Program-made: the position numbers and the translations under genes
The notes under the pieces: generated by a model
The model's input: only the letters and a program-made list of their open reading frames with translations
Databases searched by the model: none
What the model was told of the DNA's origin: nothing
Source: Salinisphaera sp. T31B1
GTDB lineage: Bacteria > Pseudomonadota > Gammaproteobacteria > Nevskiales > Salinisphaeraceae
Length of the DNA: 64,000 bases
Assembly: GCF_040361275.1 (NCBI RefSeq)
Contig: NZ_APNH01000002.1
Span: 868,001-932,000, forward strand
Direction: 5' to 3'
Shown: piece by piece, positions 1 through 9,231 of the stretch
Position numbering within the stretch: position 1 is the stretch's first letter
Layout of the letters: each line of letters opens with the position of its first letter

Positions 1-7
1 ACCGCGC

Positions 8-37
8 TTGATGAGCAGCCCTGAGCACGCGTATTAT
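8..37 (+). promoter_or_regulatory. Sigma-70 promoter of 6S RNA
   Basis: A TTGATG -35 box (8-13) and a TATTAT -10 box (32-37) are separated by 18 bp. The predicted transcription start falls at about 43-45, which is where the closing stem of the 6S RNA begins. The agreement between the promoter and the RNA end supports both calls. Confidence 0.65.
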
Positions 38-42
38 CGAGT

Positions 43-235
43 GGCCGACACTCCTGCGGTGTTCGACGACCTCCCGGTTCCCCTTGAGCCTAATTACCTA
101 AACCGGGGTGGAAAACGTCGCAGGTGAGTACGCCCGCCTCGCTGCGGGAAACCTAATGCGGCGTGGAACGCCCCACTTGAGCGTCTGTCTCAAGGATAGT
201 GGACGGTCGACGGCACAGGCGGGAGTGGCGGTCCT
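43..235 (+). ncRNA. ssrS: 6S RNA (SsrS), RNA polymerase regulator
   Basis: This is a 6S-like RNA that would bind the sigma-70 RNA polymerase holoenzyme as a promoter mimic in stationary phase. The ends pair: the segment from 43 (GGCCG-ACACTCC) matches the segment at 220-234 (GGAGTG-GCGGTCC), giving the terminal closing stem. The conserved-looking CCCCTTGAGCC block sits near 79-90, as in gammaproteobacterial 6S RNAs. Length of about 190 nt is normal for the family. The gene lies directly upstream of fau, which is the classical ssrS-fau (ygfA) arrangement. I identified it by motif, pairing and context, not by a covariance search. Confidence 0.85.
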
Positions 236-256
236 TATTTGCCAGCATTTCAACGC

Positions 257-278
257 ACACGCCTCGGCGTGTTTTTTT
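257..278 (+). terminator. Rho-independent terminator after 6S RNA
   Basis: Stem CACGC (258-262) / GCGTG (267-271) with a CTCG loop, followed by a run of seven T. It lies between the 6S RNA and the GTG start of fau, 15 nt before that start, so read-through would be needed for co-transcription of fau. Confidence 0.7.
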
Positions 279-292
279 ATGCGCAGGTTTAC

Positions 293-892
293 GTGAGTGA
301 TCCGGCCGATCAACGCCGCTGTGCGCTTGCCGCACGGCGCCGGCTCACCCCCGCCGTTCGACGGCGGTTCAGCCACCGTGCCTGTACCCGACTGTCCCGG
401 CTGGCGGTATTCCGTCGTGCGCGGCGGATCGGCCTGTATTGGCCGTTGTCTAGCGAAATCGATCCTCGCCCCCTGCTGGCCGCATGCCGGGCCGAACAAC
501 GTGTGTATCTGCCGCGCGTGCAGGCACATCACCTGCGTTTTGTAGCGATCACCGGCCCCGACTTTCCCAGTCGTAACAGCTCGTTGGGCGTACGGGAGCC
601 GCGCGGCGGACGTAGCGTGGCCGTCCACACCCTCGACCTGCTGATCATGCCGCTGGCCGCATTCGATGCCCGAGCCCACCGGATCGGGCTGGGCGGCGGA
701 TTCTACGACCGCACACTGTCCGGGTATCGCCAACGTCCATATGCCTGTCCACAGCTGGTGGGCTTGGCCTATGACGTGCAGCGGGTCGACGCCATACGGC
801 CGAAGCCCTGGGACGTCAGCCTCGATATGGTCGTCAGCGAACGCGCCGTCTATCCAGGTTATCGCCGAGTTGACGGGCCTGGGCTGTATTGA
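293..892 (+). CDS. fau: 5-formyltetrahydrofolate cyclo-ligase
   Basis: The enzyme converts 5-formyl-THF to 5,10-methenyl-THF using ATP, in cytosolic one-carbon metabolism. The C-terminal signature is clear: HRIGLGGGFYDR at residues 129-140, preceded by LDLLIMPLAAFD and followed by a PKPWDVSLD segment. The 199-aa length from the GTG at 293 fits the family. An earlier ATG at 239 would read through the 6S terminator hairpin and is unlikely. The gene directly follows 6S RNA, as in many gammaproteobacteria, where the two are often one transcription unit. No strong Shine-Dalgarno sequence is visible before the GTG. Confidence 0.9.
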   Translation: MSDPADQRRCALAARRRLTPAVRRRFSHRACTRLSRLAVFRRARRIGLYWPLSSEIDPRPLLAACRAEQRVYLPRVQAHHLRFVAITGPDFPSRNSSLGVREPRGGRSVAVHTLDLLIMPLAAFDARAHRIGLGGGFYDRTLSGYRQRPYACPQLVGLAYDVQRVDAIRPKPWDVSLDMVVSERAVYPGYRRVDGPGLY

Positions 893-1025
893 AAGAACAT
901 ATAGCGCGACCCGTCCATATGGCGTCCGGCGCTGGCCCCGGCACTCGCCATACGTGCTCGACGTCCGGCCACTCCGCGCCTTGCAAAGACCACGGCGGCG
1001 CCGTTGGGCGCAGCGTTGGACAGCT

Positions 1026-1054
1026 CTGGACCCGGAGCCAGTGTCGGCTAGAAT
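1026..1054 (+). promoter_or_regulatory. Possible sigma-70 promoter for the EVE-domain gene
   Basis: CTGGAC (1026-1031) and TAGAAT (1049-1054) are 17 bp apart and lie 35 bp before the start codon of the EVE gene. The -10 is good, the -35 is weak. Confidence 0.35.
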
Positions 1055-1088
1055 GGCGGTCGTTTGAAAGCATATTAAGGATCGCCGC

Positions 1089-1565
1089 ATGCGCTACTGG
1101 CTGATGAAATCCGAGCCCGACGAGTTCAGCATTCAGGATCTGCAGGAACGCGCCGAGCAGACCGAGGGCTGGGACGGGGTGCGTAACTATCAGGCCCGCA
1201 ATTTCATGCGCGACGACATGTCGGAAGGCGATCTGGCGCTGTTCTATCATTCCAACACCAAGGTGCCGGGGGTGGCTGGAATCATGCGTATTTCGCGTGC
1301 CGGCTATCCGGACGATACGGCGTTCGACCCGAATGATCCGCACTACGATCCGAAATCGGACCCGGCCAACCCGCGCTGGTACCGCGTCGACGTTACATTC
1401 GAACGTGAACTCGATCGGCTCGTCCCGCTGGCTGAAATCAAGGATCACGCCGACGCGCTGGAGGGCTTCCCCTTGGTGCGCAAGGGCAACCGTCTGTCGG
1501 TGATGCCGGTCGACAAGCGGCACTGGGACTTCATTCTCGAGCTGGAGAAAAAACCGGCCGAGTGA
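1089..1565 (+). CDS. EVE domain-containing protein (thymocyte nuclear protein 1-like)
   Basis: This 158-aa protein is a single EVE (PUA-like) domain. It opens with YWLMKSEPDEFSIQDL and has the WDGVRNYQARNFMRDDM and GDLALFYHSN segments typical of the family. EVE domains bind modified bases in nucleic acids, and the cellular role of the stand-alone bacterial form is not settled. The start codon is preceded by AAGGATCGCC, a fair ribosome binding site. It is followed by convergent genes on the minus strand, so it is probably monocistronic. Confidence 0.9.
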   Translation: MRYWLMKSEPDEFSIQDLQERAEQTEGWDGVRNYQARNFMRDDMSEGDLALFYHSNTKVPGVAGIMRISRAGYPDDTAFDPNDPHYDPKSDPANPRWYRVDVTFERELDRLVPLAEIKDHADALEGFPLVRKGNRLSVMPVDKRHWDFILELEKKPAE

Positions 1566-1705
1566 ATTCGCCTGCCCCCTCGATGCGCGCCGCTTTCCGG
1601 CGGCATATCGCCGCTGATCGACGCCCTGCCGCCCGTTAGGCGGACAATGACAACACGATGTACCGCATCAAGCCCGGCTGTTGCAGGGGGGACGCGTGGC
1701 TATAA

Positions 1706-2824
1706 TCAGCGCGTGATGCGTTCGCGGCAGACGGGCATGTCGGACGACACGCGCGCACGGGGCGGGCGCGCCATGGCCTGGTCGATACGCTCGGTGACCG
1801 CGGCGACCGGGATTAGCGCCATCACGCCGTCGTCGTCTTCGATCCGTGTCCCCCACTTCAGCGTATCCGGCGTCGCGTTTCGATAGACCCGAGCGGCCTC
1901 TGCGAAATAATCGACACATAGTTGGCGGCTGCGATAGGCACCGCTTCGTCGCGGATCGGTGGCCGCATGCAGCGAGATCGTGTCGATATTGCTGGCATTG
2001 GCCATATGAGCCGGCCCGGAATCCGGAGTGAGCAGAATCCGACCCTGCTCGAACACCGCCAGCAGCTGCTTGAGTGACGTCTGGCCGATCAGATTCAGCG
2101 CCGGCGACTGCATCGCGGCTTCGATATCCGACCCCATCCGGCGTTCGATATCGCTGGGCCCGCCGACAAGCACCACACGCAGACCGTGGGCGCGTGCGGC
2201 ATGGTCGGCCGCGGCCGCATACCGCTCGGCCAGCCAGTTGCGGCGGGTATGGCTGGAACAGGGGCTGATCAACAAAAGCTCGCCGGGTGTCTCGGCGACC
2301 AACGCCTGCGCGTGTGCACGATCGGCATCGCTGATGGGCACGCGCCAGTCCATGATCGGAGCGCGCGCACCGAGCCGTCCGGCGAACGCGAGGAAACCGT
2401 CGACTACGTGTCGACTCGCGATCGCCGATATGCGCTCGCGCACGAACAGCCGCTGTGCATCGCGAGCGCGCCTGGCATCGAAGCCGATCCGGCGCCGGGC
2501 CCGAATGAGCAGGCTGATACGGTTGGCCCGCCAGCTGGCATGCATATCAAGCAACGCATCGAAGCGCCGGCCGGCCAGCGACCGCTTGAGCTCGCTGATC
2601 GCGGATCGGCCGCCCCGCTTGTCATAGGCCACGCATTCCACGCCCGGTAGATCGGCAACCAGCCCGGCCTCGGCGCGGTTGACCACCCAGGTGATACGAA
2701 TATCCGGCCGCGCCGCCTGTAATGTATGGATCGTGGGTACGACGTTGGCACAGTCGCCAAGCGCCGAGAGCCGCAGAATACAAACCTCCCGCGGCACTTC
2801 GTACGTATCGGACAGATCGGTCAT
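1706..2824 (-). CDS. Glycosyltransferase family 9 (heptosyltransferase-like)
   Basis: This 372-aa GT9 enzyme probably adds a heptose or related sugar to lipopolysaccharide core on the inner face of the membrane. The N-terminal Rossmann start (VCILRLSALGDCANVVPT, residues 14-31) and the C-terminal donor-site motif TPDSGPAHMANA (residues 266-277) are characteristic. WaaC and WaaF share both, and I cannot say which acceptor is used. It is last in a minus-strand series after the two CDF transporters, 71 nt downstream of the nearer one. Its 3' end faces the EVE gene. The last 20 residues are Arg-rich and look like a disordered tail. Confidence 0.82.
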   Translation of the reverse strand: MTDLSDTYEVPREVCILRLSALGDCANVVPTIHTLQAARPDIRITWVVNRAEAGLVADLPGVECVAYDKRGGRSAISELKRSLAGRRFDALLDMHASWRANRISLLIRARRRIGFDARRARDAQRLFVRERISAIASRHVVDGFLAFAGRLGARAPIMDWRVPISDADRAHAQALVAETPGELLLISPCSSHTRRNWLAERYAAAADHAARAHGLRVVLVGGPSDIERRMGSDIEAAMQSPALNLIGQTSLKQLLAVFEQGRILLTPDSGPAHMANASNIDTISLHAATDPRRSGAYRSRQLCVDYFAEAARVYRNATPDTLKWGTRIEDDDGVMALIPVAAVTERIDQAMARPPRARVSSDMPVCRERITR

Positions 2825-2895
2825 CGGCAGTCAGCAACGAATGGGCGACCCGGCAGGTTCCCGGGCCGTGCACCGAGCAGGCATAGACACACGGC

Positions 2896-3837
2896 TCACG
2901 CCGGCTGACCGGCCGGCTTGCCGTTCGGGCGATCGGCCTCGCGCTCGGCCTCGATGAATATACGCTCGACGTGCTCGCAGCCGGCCTTGATCTCGCCATC
3001 CATCCGTTCGATCGCCTGCTGGATCTGCTCGCCGGTCAGCCCGGCCCGGAAACGTACGCTGATATTGGCCAGGATGTATTCGGGCCCGACATGCATGGTC
3101 AGCACCTCGTTGACCCGTGCCACTACGTCTTCGCGGCCGACGATGGCGCGGATCTTCTGTACGACGTGCTGATTGGCCGCCTCGCCCAGCAACAGGCCCT
3201 TGGTCTCGATGGCAAGCCATACGGCGGTCACCGCCAGGATCAGGCCGATACAGATCGAGGCCGCACCGTCGAACCAGGCGATGCCGGTGAGCTGACCGGC
3301 GAGCAGCGCGGCAAACGCGACGACCAGCCCCAGCATGGCGGCGCTATCCTCGAACAGCACCAGAAACGAGGCCGGATCCTTGCCACGGCGAACCGCCTCG
3401 AATACGCCCCACTTGCCGCGCACCCGATTGAATTCGCGCGCGGCGATGAACCAGGCAGCGCCTTCAAACAACATCGCAAGACCGAGGACGACATAGTTGA
3501 CGATCGGGCTTTCCACCGGATGCGGATGCAGCAACCGGTTGACCCCTTCATAGATCGAAATGCCCGAACCCACGGCAAAGATGAGCACGGCCACCATGAA
3601 GCTCCAGAAGTAGATCTCCTTGCCGTAACCGAACGGGAAACGCGCGTCCGCCGGGCGCTTTGCGCGTTTCATTCCGTAGAGCAGCAGTCCCTGGTTGCCG
3701 GTATCCACCGTGGAATGAATCCCTTCGGCCATCATCGCGGCACTGCCGGTGAACGAGGCAGCGATGAACTTGGTGATCGCAATCAGCAGATTACCGGCCA
3801 ATGCCGCATAGATGACGGTCTTGGAACCTTTGGCCAT
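2896..3837 (-). CDS. Cation diffusion facilitator (CDF) transporter, copy 1
   Basis: This is a 313-aa inner-membrane metal/proton antiporter with six predicted transmembrane segments and a C-terminal cytoplasmic domain. TM2 has the H41-x3-D45 pair (AEGIHSTVDTGNQ) expected for divalent metal binding. TM5 has an Asp but not the usual His (WFDGAASICIGLIL), the pattern of the ZnT9-like CDF branch, so the substrate (Zn, Mn, Co or other) is uncertain. It is preceded by an AAGGGGG ribosome binding site. The adjacent upstream gene is a close paralogue, 119 nt away, and glycosyltransferase 9 follows. Confidence 0.88.
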   Translation of the reverse strand: MAKGSKTVIYAALAGNLLIAITKFIAASFTGSAAMMAEGIHSTVDTGNQGLLLYGMKRAKRPADARFPFGYGKEIYFWSFMVAVLIFAVGSGISIYEGVNRLLHPHPVESPIVNYVVLGLAMLFEGAAWFIAAREFNRVRGKWGVFEAVRRGKDPASFLVLFEDSAAMLGLVVAFAALLAGQLTGIAWFDGAASICIGLILAVTAVWLAIETKGLLLGEAANQHVVQKIRAIVGREDVVARVNEVLTMHVGPEYILANISVRFRAGLTGEQIQQAIERMDGEIKAGCEHVERIFIEAEREADRPNGKPAGQPA

Positions 3838-3956
3838 GAACTCTGCCCCCCTTTCAGACGCGATGCGCCGGTTGTCGACGCGTTCTCACGTCATGATCGG
3901 AATGAGTCTGACACAAATCGAACCTGCCCCCGCAAGCCAAGTGCCGGGCCGTACGG

Positions 3957-4928
3957 TCAGGCGGGCGTTGTGGAATCTTCGCCGATCTTGTCGGCCGTCT
4001 GGCCGTGCGCCGGCGACCGATCGGCCTCGTATTCGGCTTCGATGAACACCCGTTTGACCGTGGGACAACGCTGCTTGATGTTGCGATCCATGCGCGCAAT
4101 CGCATCCTGCAGCTCCCGACCCGACAGGTCCGGCTTGAATCGCAGGCTGATATTGGCGAGCACGTACTCCGGGCCGATATGCATGGTCGGGATCTCGTTG
4201 ATCCGCTCGACGGCCGGATCCGCGGTCAGCACCTCATGAATATCGCTGACCACGTATTTGTTGGCAGCCTCGCCGATCAAAAGTCCCTTGGTCTCGATGG
4301 CCAGGCCCACCGAGGCCACGGCCAGGATCAACCCGATGCCGATCGAGGCCACGCCATCGAACAACTCGATGCCGGTGATCTGTACGAGCGCCAGTCCAGC
4401 GATCGCCAGCAGCAGGCCGGCGATCGCGGCCGTATCCTCGAACAGCACGAGAAACTTGTTCGGATCCTTGCCGCGCCGAACCGCCTCGAACACGCCCCAG
4501 CTGCCCTTGATTCGTCGGAACTCGCGCGCCGCGATCAGCCAGCTGGTGCCCTCGAAGACGATGGCGAGCCCCAGGACCAGGTAGTTGATGTAAGGATGCG
4601 AGATCGGGTGCGGGTGCAGGATCTTCTCCACCCCTTCGAAAATCGACAGCCCGGCGCCGAGCGTAAACAGCAGCACGGCCACCATGAAGCTCCAGAAGTA
4701 GATCTCCTTGCCGTAGCCGAACGGATATTTCGCGTCCGGCGGCTTGGCGGCACGCTTCATGCCGAACAGCAGCAGACCCTGGTTGCCGGTATCGATCACC
4801 GAGTGGATACCTTCGGCCAGCATGGCAGTACTGCCGGTGAATATGGACGCCACGAACTTGCTTACCGCAATCAGGCTGTTGCCCGCCAGTGCAGCCAGAA
4901 TGACGGTCTTGGAACCCGATTCAGACAT
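3957..4928 (-). CDS. Cation diffusion facilitator (CDF) transporter, copy 2
   Basis: This 323-aa paralogue of the next gene has the same architecture: H42-x3-D46 in TM2 (AEGIHSVIDTGNQ), the FGYGKEIYFWSFMVAVL block, and a lone TM5 Asp (ELFDGVASIGIGLIL). The two copies align without large gaps over nearly their whole length, so they arose by tandem duplication. They differ most in the cytoplasmic C-terminal domain, and this copy has a longer tail (PAHGQTADKIGEDSTT). That suggests altered regulation or partner metal rather than altered transport path. GAGG lies about 10 nt before the ATG. Confidence 0.88.
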   Translation of the reverse strand: MSESGSKTVILAALAGNSLIAVSKFVASIFTGSTAMLAEGIHSVIDTGNQGLLLFGMKRAAKPPDAKYPFGYGKEIYFWSFMVAVLLFTLGAGLSIFEGVEKILHPHPISHPYINYLVLGLAIVFEGTSWLIAAREFRRIKGSWGVFEAVRRGKDPNKFLVLFEDTAAIAGLLLAIAGLALVQITGIELFDGVASIGIGLILAVASVGLAIETKGLLIGEAANKYVVSDIHEVLTADPAVERINEIPTMHIGPEYVLANISLRFKPDLSGRELQDAIARMDRNIKQRCPTVKRVFIEAEYEADRSPAHGQTADKIGEDSTTPA

Positions 4929-4955
4929 CGGCGACGCTACCTCGAAACAACGACA

Positions 4956-6533
4956 TCAGGCGTCGTGGAGAAACAGCTGATAGGCGGGATTGCCGGTCTC
5001 CTCGGCATATTCGTAGCCGAGTGCGTCCAGCGCGGCACGGCAGTCGGCCTGCTCGTGCGCGCCGACCTGCATGCCTACCAGTACCAGGCCATGGGCATGG
5101 CCATGATTTCGGTAGTGGAACAACGAGATGTTCCAGCGATCGCCGACACTTTCCAGGAATTTCAGCAACGCCCCGGGACGCTCCGGGAACTCCACCCGGA
5201 ACAGAATCTCGTCGCCGGCACCACGCGCCCGGCCACCAACCATATGGCGCACATGGAGCTTCGCCATTTCGTTACGGCTCATGTCCAGCACGGCATAGCC
5301 GCCGTCCTGGAGCTCGCCGATCAGGGCATCGCGCTCGGCGACGCCGTTGGTCAGCTTCACGCCCACGAAGATCTGGGCAGAGGCAGCATCGGCATACCGA
5401 TAGTTGAACTCGCTGATCGAGCGATCGCCAATGATCGTGCAGAACCGGCGAAACGAGCCCGGTTTCTCGGGAATGGTGACCGCCAGCAGAGCCTCGCGTT
5501 GCTCGCCCAGCTCGGCGCGCTCGGCGATATAGGACAGCCGATCGAAATTGACGTTGGCTCCGGACTGTATGGCGACCAGATGTTCGTCGATGATGCCGGT
5601 TTCGGCGGCATACTTCTTGGCTCCGGCGACCGCCAGGGCCCCGGCCGGCTCGGCGAGCGACCGCGTGTCTTCGTAGATGTCGCGCACGGCCGCGCAGATC
5701 TCGTCGACCGAGACCGTCATCATCGCGTCCACGTGCTTGGAGCACAGCCGGAACGGCTCCACACCCGCCTGTTTGACCGCCACGCCGTCGGCAAACAGGC
5801 CGACGTCCTTGAGCATGACGCGTTCGCCCGTGGCCAGCGCTGCACCCATACTGGCCGCATCCTCGGGCTCGACGCCGATCACCCGTATCGACGGCCTCAC
5901 GCTCTTGATATAGGCCGCGACACCGGCCAGCAGGCCCCCGCCACCCACGCAGACGAACACAGCATGAATATCCTGCGGATGCTGGCGCACGATCTCCATG
6001 CCGATGGTCCCCTGCCCGGCGATCACGTCCGGGTCGTCGTAGGGATGTACATAGACCAGTCCGTCGCGCTTCTGCAATTCGGCAGCGTGGGCGGCGGCCT
6101 CGTCGTAGCTATCGCCATGGAGCACGATCTCGCCGCCGAATCCGGCCACCGCGCGTACCTTGATCGCCGGTGTGGTGCGCGGCATGACGATCACCGCACG
6201 AATCCCCATGTTGCGCCCGGACAGCGCCACACCCTGGGCATGATTGCCGGCCGAGGCACAGATCACGCCACGCGCCCGTTCCTCCGGACTCAGCTGCGCG
6301 ATCTTGTTGTAGGCACCGCGCAGTTTGAACGAATGGACGGGCTGCAGATCCTCACGCTTTAGAAACAGCCGATTGCCGATACGCTGGCTGAGCTGCTCGG
6401 CAGCGACCAGCGGCGTTTCGATCGCGACATCGTAGACACGGGCCGTGTTGATACGCTTGAGATACTCGGCGTCGCCGATATCAACGGGCGATGCCGATAC
6501 GGCTTCTGCGGTCTGTTTGAGACTGCTGTTCAT
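4956..6533 (-). CDS. ilvA: Threonine ammonia-lyase, biosynthetic
   Basis: The PLP enzyme makes 2-oxobutanoate from threonine, the first committed step of isoleucine synthesis. The PLP lysine lies in HSFKLRGAYNKI (K70), and the glycine-rich phosphate loop is SAGNHAQG. Two C-terminal ACT-like regulatory regions (about residues 335-420 and 430-510) mark the long, isoleucine-inhibited biosynthetic form; 525 aa is normal for it. I chose the ATG at 6533 over a TTG three codons upstream. It is divergent from proC, and the 152-bp gap presumably holds both promoters. Confidence 0.95.
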   Translation of the reverse strand: MNSSLKQTAEAVSASPVDIGDAEYLKRINTARVYDVAIETPLVAAEQLSQRIGNRLFLKREDLQPVHSFKLRGAYNKIAQLSPEERARGVICASAGNHAQGVALSGRNMGIRAVIVMPRTTPAIKVRAVAGFGGEIVLHGDSYDEAAAHAAELQKRDGLVYVHPYDDPDVIAGQGTIGMEIVRQHPQDIHAVFVCVGGGGLLAGVAAYIKSVRPSIRVIGVEPEDAASMGAALATGERVMLKDVGLFADGVAVKQAGVEPFRLCSKHVDAMMTVSVDEICAAVRDIYEDTRSLAEPAGALAVAGAKKYAAETGIIDEHLVAIQSGANVNFDRLSYIAERAELGEQREALLAVTIPEKPGSFRRFCTIIGDRSISEFNYRYADAASAQIFVGVKLTNGVAERDALIGELQDGGYAVLDMSRNEMAKLHVRHMVGGRARGAGDEILFRVEFPERPGALLKFLESVGDRWNISLFHYRNHGHAHGLVLVGMQVGAHEQADCRAALDALGYEYAEETGNPAYQLFLHDA

Positions 6534-6685
6534 GACGAGCAACGGTTGGAACAGGCGTCAATGCTAAATGAAGCCACCACCTATTCATATATGTCTGTCG
6601 CCGACGGGGCGCCCGGCTCGCCCTGTGCGCACGCGATCACGTATCATGCGCCGAGTTTGAAGGCACTGGAATTCCGGGTTCCCCA

Positions 6686-7516
6686 ATGAACCAGACCATC
6701 GTATTCGTGGGCGGCGGCAACATGGCCACCAGCCTGATCAGCGGCCTGCGTAGCGCCGGCCATCCGGGCGAGCGGATCACCGTGGTCGAGCCCGATGCCG
6801 ACAAACGCACCACGCTGACCGAGCGCTGGGACGTATGCGCCGTCGCCGAGGCTTCGTCGGAGGCGCTCGACGCCGACGTGGTGGTGCTCGCAGTCAAGCC
6901 ACAGATGATGCGTGCCGTGGCCACCGATCTTTCCGAGCGACTGGACGGGGCCTCGCCACTGGTGATTTCCATCGCGGCCGGCGTCCCCCTGGCGGGTTTG
7001 CGCACGTGGCTGGGCGAGCACCTGGCCTACGTACGCTGCATGCCCAACACGCCGTCACTGATCGGTGCGGGCGCGACCGGACTGTATGCCGACGACAGCG
7101 TGACCGCCGACCAGCGGGAGGTCGCGGAAACGATGCTCGCCAGCGCGGGCATGACCGCCTGGGTCGGGCAGGAGTCGCTACTGGATGCGGTCACCGCCAC
7201 ATCGGGCAGCGGGCCGGCCTATTTCTTCGCTTTCATGGAAGCCATGGTCGAAGGCGCACGCGCTCTGGGGCTTGATGAAGACGCTGCCCGAACGCTGGTG
7301 CTCAACACCGCCCTGGGCGCGGCCCGCATGGCGATCGAATCCGGCGACGACCCGGCCACGCTGCGTCGCAACGTCACCTCACCCGGCGGTACCACGGAAC
7401 AGGCGTTGAACACCTTTTCCGAAGGCGATCTGGCCGGGCTGGTCGCGCGCGCGATGCGCTCGGCGGCCGAACGCGCCGATACGCTGGGCCGCGAACTGGT
7501 AGACGACGCGTCATGA
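6686..7516 (+). CDS. proC: Pyrroline-5-carboxylate reductase
   Basis: This enzyme performs the last step of proline synthesis, reducing P5C with NAD(P)H. The N-terminal nucleotide-binding motif is FVGGGNMATSLISGL, and the C-terminal family signature covers the RRNVTSPGGTTEQAL region. Length of 276 aa is normal. The stop codon overlaps the start of yggT (ATGATG with an embedded TGA), the common proC-yggT pair. The yggS gene often found upstream is absent here; ilvA lies there instead, divergently. Confidence 0.95.
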   Translation: MNQTIVFVGGGNMATSLISGLRSAGHPGERITVVEPDADKRTTLTERWDVCAVAEASSEALDADVVVLAVKPQMMRAVATDLSERLDGASPLVISIAAGVPLAGLRTWLGEHLAYVRCMPNTPSLIGAGATGLYADDSVTADQREVAETMLASAGMTAWVGQESLLDAVTATSGSGPAYFFAFMEAMVEGARALGLDEDAARTLVLNTALGAARMAIESGDDPATLRRNVTSPGGTTEQALNTFSEGDLAGLVARAMRSAAERADTLGRELVDDAS

Positions 7517-8079
7517 TGCTCGGTCACGCCAACAACGCGCTGCTGTTCCTGGTCGATACGGTCTTCGCGCTGTATATCGTCGTGGTACTGCTGCGGGTCA
7601 TCCTGCAGCTCGTGCACGCTGATTTTCGCAACCCCATCTCGCAGTTTGTCTGGCGGTTCACAGCCACACCGGTGGGCCTGATCGGACGCTTGGTGCCACG
7701 CTGGCGCAATCTCGATGTGCCTGCATTGGTCTTCGCTATCGCGCTTTGCTTTATCAACATCGAGATCGACCTGGCCTTGGCAGCGCCCGGATTCGGGGCA
7801 CAGCCGGCCATGGCCGTTGTATGGGCGGTGCTCAAGGCCGGCGTGCTCATCTGCAACTTCTATTTCTTCACCATCCTGATCCAGGCGCTGATGTCGTGGA
7901 TATCGCCGAACCAGTATTCGCCCGCGACCGCCATGCTGTTCACGATCAACGAGCCGCTGCTGCGGCCGGTACGCAACATCCTGCCACCGCTGGGCGGGCT
8001 CGATCTGTCGCCGCTGGTGGTGATCATCGGCCTGCAGGTCATAAGCCGTCTGTTGCCGCTACCGGGCCTGTTCCGCTGA
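7513..8079 (+). CDS. yggT: YggT family membrane protein
   Basis: This 188-aa inner-membrane protein has two copies of the YGGT module. Each is a hydrophobic segment followed by a short basic or proline-rich stretch (RVILQLVHADFRNPISQFV in the first copy, ALMSWISPNQYSPATAML in the second, then LLRPVRNILPPLGGLDLSPLV). The family has been linked to osmotic tolerance and cell-envelope organisation, but its biochemical role is not defined. It overlaps proC by 4 bp and sits 6 bp before metX, so it is probably co-transcribed with both. Confidence 0.9.
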   Translation: MMLGHANNALLFLVDTVFALYIVVVLLRVILQLVHADFRNPISQFVWRFTATPVGLIGRLVPRWRNLDVPALVFAIALCFINIEIDLALAAPGFGAQPAMAVVWAVLKAGVLICNFYFFTILIQALMSWISPNQYSPATAMLFTINEPLLRPVRNILPPLGGLDLSPLVVIIGLQVISRLLPLPGLFR

Positions 8080-8085
8080 TCGATC

Positions 8086-9231
8086 ATGGCTGAGCGACGC
8101 TCTCACTCGGTCGGGCTGGTCGAGCCCCAGACACTGCATGTGGATACGCCGATGGGGCTGGACTGCGGCAAGACCCTGTCGCAGTTCGACCTCGTCTACG
8201 AAACCTACGGAAAGCTCAACGCAGCCCGCTCCAACGCGATCCTCATCTGCCATGCGCTGTCAGGCAATCACCATGCCGCGGGGTATCACAGCGAAGCCGA
8301 CGTGAAACCCGGCTGGTGGGACAAATGCATCGGCCCCGGCAAGATGATCGATACCGACCGCTTTTTCGTGGTCAGTCCAGCCAATCTGGGCGGCTATAAC
8401 GGCTCGACCGGGCCACACAGCCTGCACCCCGAAACCGGGCGCCACTACGGCCCCGACTTCCCGGTGCTGACCTGTGCCGACTGGGTCCGCTCGCAGGATA
8501 TTCTTCGCCGCGCGCTGGATATCGAGCAGTGGGCTGCCGTGGTCGGCGGCAGTCTCGGCGGCATGCAGGTCATGCAGTGGTCGATCGACTACCCGGACCG
8601 GCTGGCCCACGCCATCGTGATCGCGGCCGCGCCGAAACTCTCGGCCCAGAACATCGCCTTCAACGAAATCGCCCGTCAGGCGATCGTCACCGACCCCGAG
8701 TTCCACGGCGGACGCTACTACGAACACGATGTCGTTCCCCGGCGCGGGTTGATGCTCGCGCGCATGCTGGGCCATATCACCTACCTGTCGGACGAAGCCA
8801 TGCGGGCCAAGTTCGGCCGCGATCTACGTGCCGGGCGGATCAACTACGGGTTCGACGTCGAGTTCCAGGTCGAATCCTATCTACGCTATCAGGGCGCATC
8901 GTTCGTCGACCGGTTCGATGCCAACACGTATCTGCTGATGACCAAGGCGCTGGACTATTTCGATCCGGCCTATGCCACCGGGGGCGATCTCGCAGCAGCG
9001 TTCGCACCGGTGACCGCTCGGTTCATGGTGGTGTCGTTCACTTCGGACTGGCGCTTCTCGCCGGCGCGCTCACGCGAGATCGTCGATGCGCTCGTCGATG
9101 CCGGCAAGGAGGTCAGCTATGCGGAGGTGACCTCCGATCTGGGCCATGACGATTTTCTCTTGACCATGCCGCATTATGTGAACTCGCTGCGTGCTTATCT
9201 GGGGCGAGTCGCCGACGAGGCCGGTACGTGA
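8086..9231 (+). CDS. metX: Homoserine O-acyltransferase (MetX family, probably succinyl-transferring)
   Basis: This alpha/beta-hydrolase-fold acyltransferase activates homoserine for methionine synthesis. The nucleophile elbow is [10 protein letters not shown] (S156). The catalytic Asp and His are in [10 protein letters not shown] and LGHDDFLL near the C-terminus. The oxyanion segment reads [11 protein letters not shown]. Many gammaproteobacterial MetX enzymes use succinyl-CoA despite the acetyltransferase-like fold, so succinyl transfer is likely here by lineage; this is inference. At 381 aa it has normal length, and its stop overlaps the GTG of metW. Confidence 0.9.
   Translation: MAERRSHSVGLVEPQTLHVDTPMGLDCGKTLSQFDLVYETYGKLNAARSNAILICHALSGNHHAAGYHSEADVKPGWWDKCIGPGKMIDTDRFFVVSPANLGGYNGSTGPHSLHPETGRHYGPDFPVLTCADWVRSQDILRRALDIEQWAAVVGGSLGGMQVMQWSIDYPDRLAHAIVIAAAPKLSAQNIAFNEIARQAIVTDPEFHGGRYYEHDVVPRRGLMLARMLGHITYLSDEAMRAKFGRDLRAGRINYGFDVEFQVESYLRYQGASFVDRFDANTYLLMTKALDYFDPAYATGGDLAAAFAPVTARFMVVSFTSDWRFSPARSREIVDALVDAGKEVSYAEVTSDLGHDDFLLTMPHYVNSLRAYLGRVADEAGT

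Noticed and set aside
1701-1706. Perfect TATAAT on the plus strand at the 3' end of the glycosyltransferase gene, with TTGCAG upstream
   Set aside because: The spacer is only 14 bp and no gene follows in that direction; a few such hexamers are expected by chance in 64 kb.
4005-6362. 785-codon open frame opposite CDF copy 2 and ilvA
   Set aside because: It lies antisense to two clearly conserved genes; long antisense frames are common in high-GC DNA and the translation is His/Arg/Gln-rich without domains.
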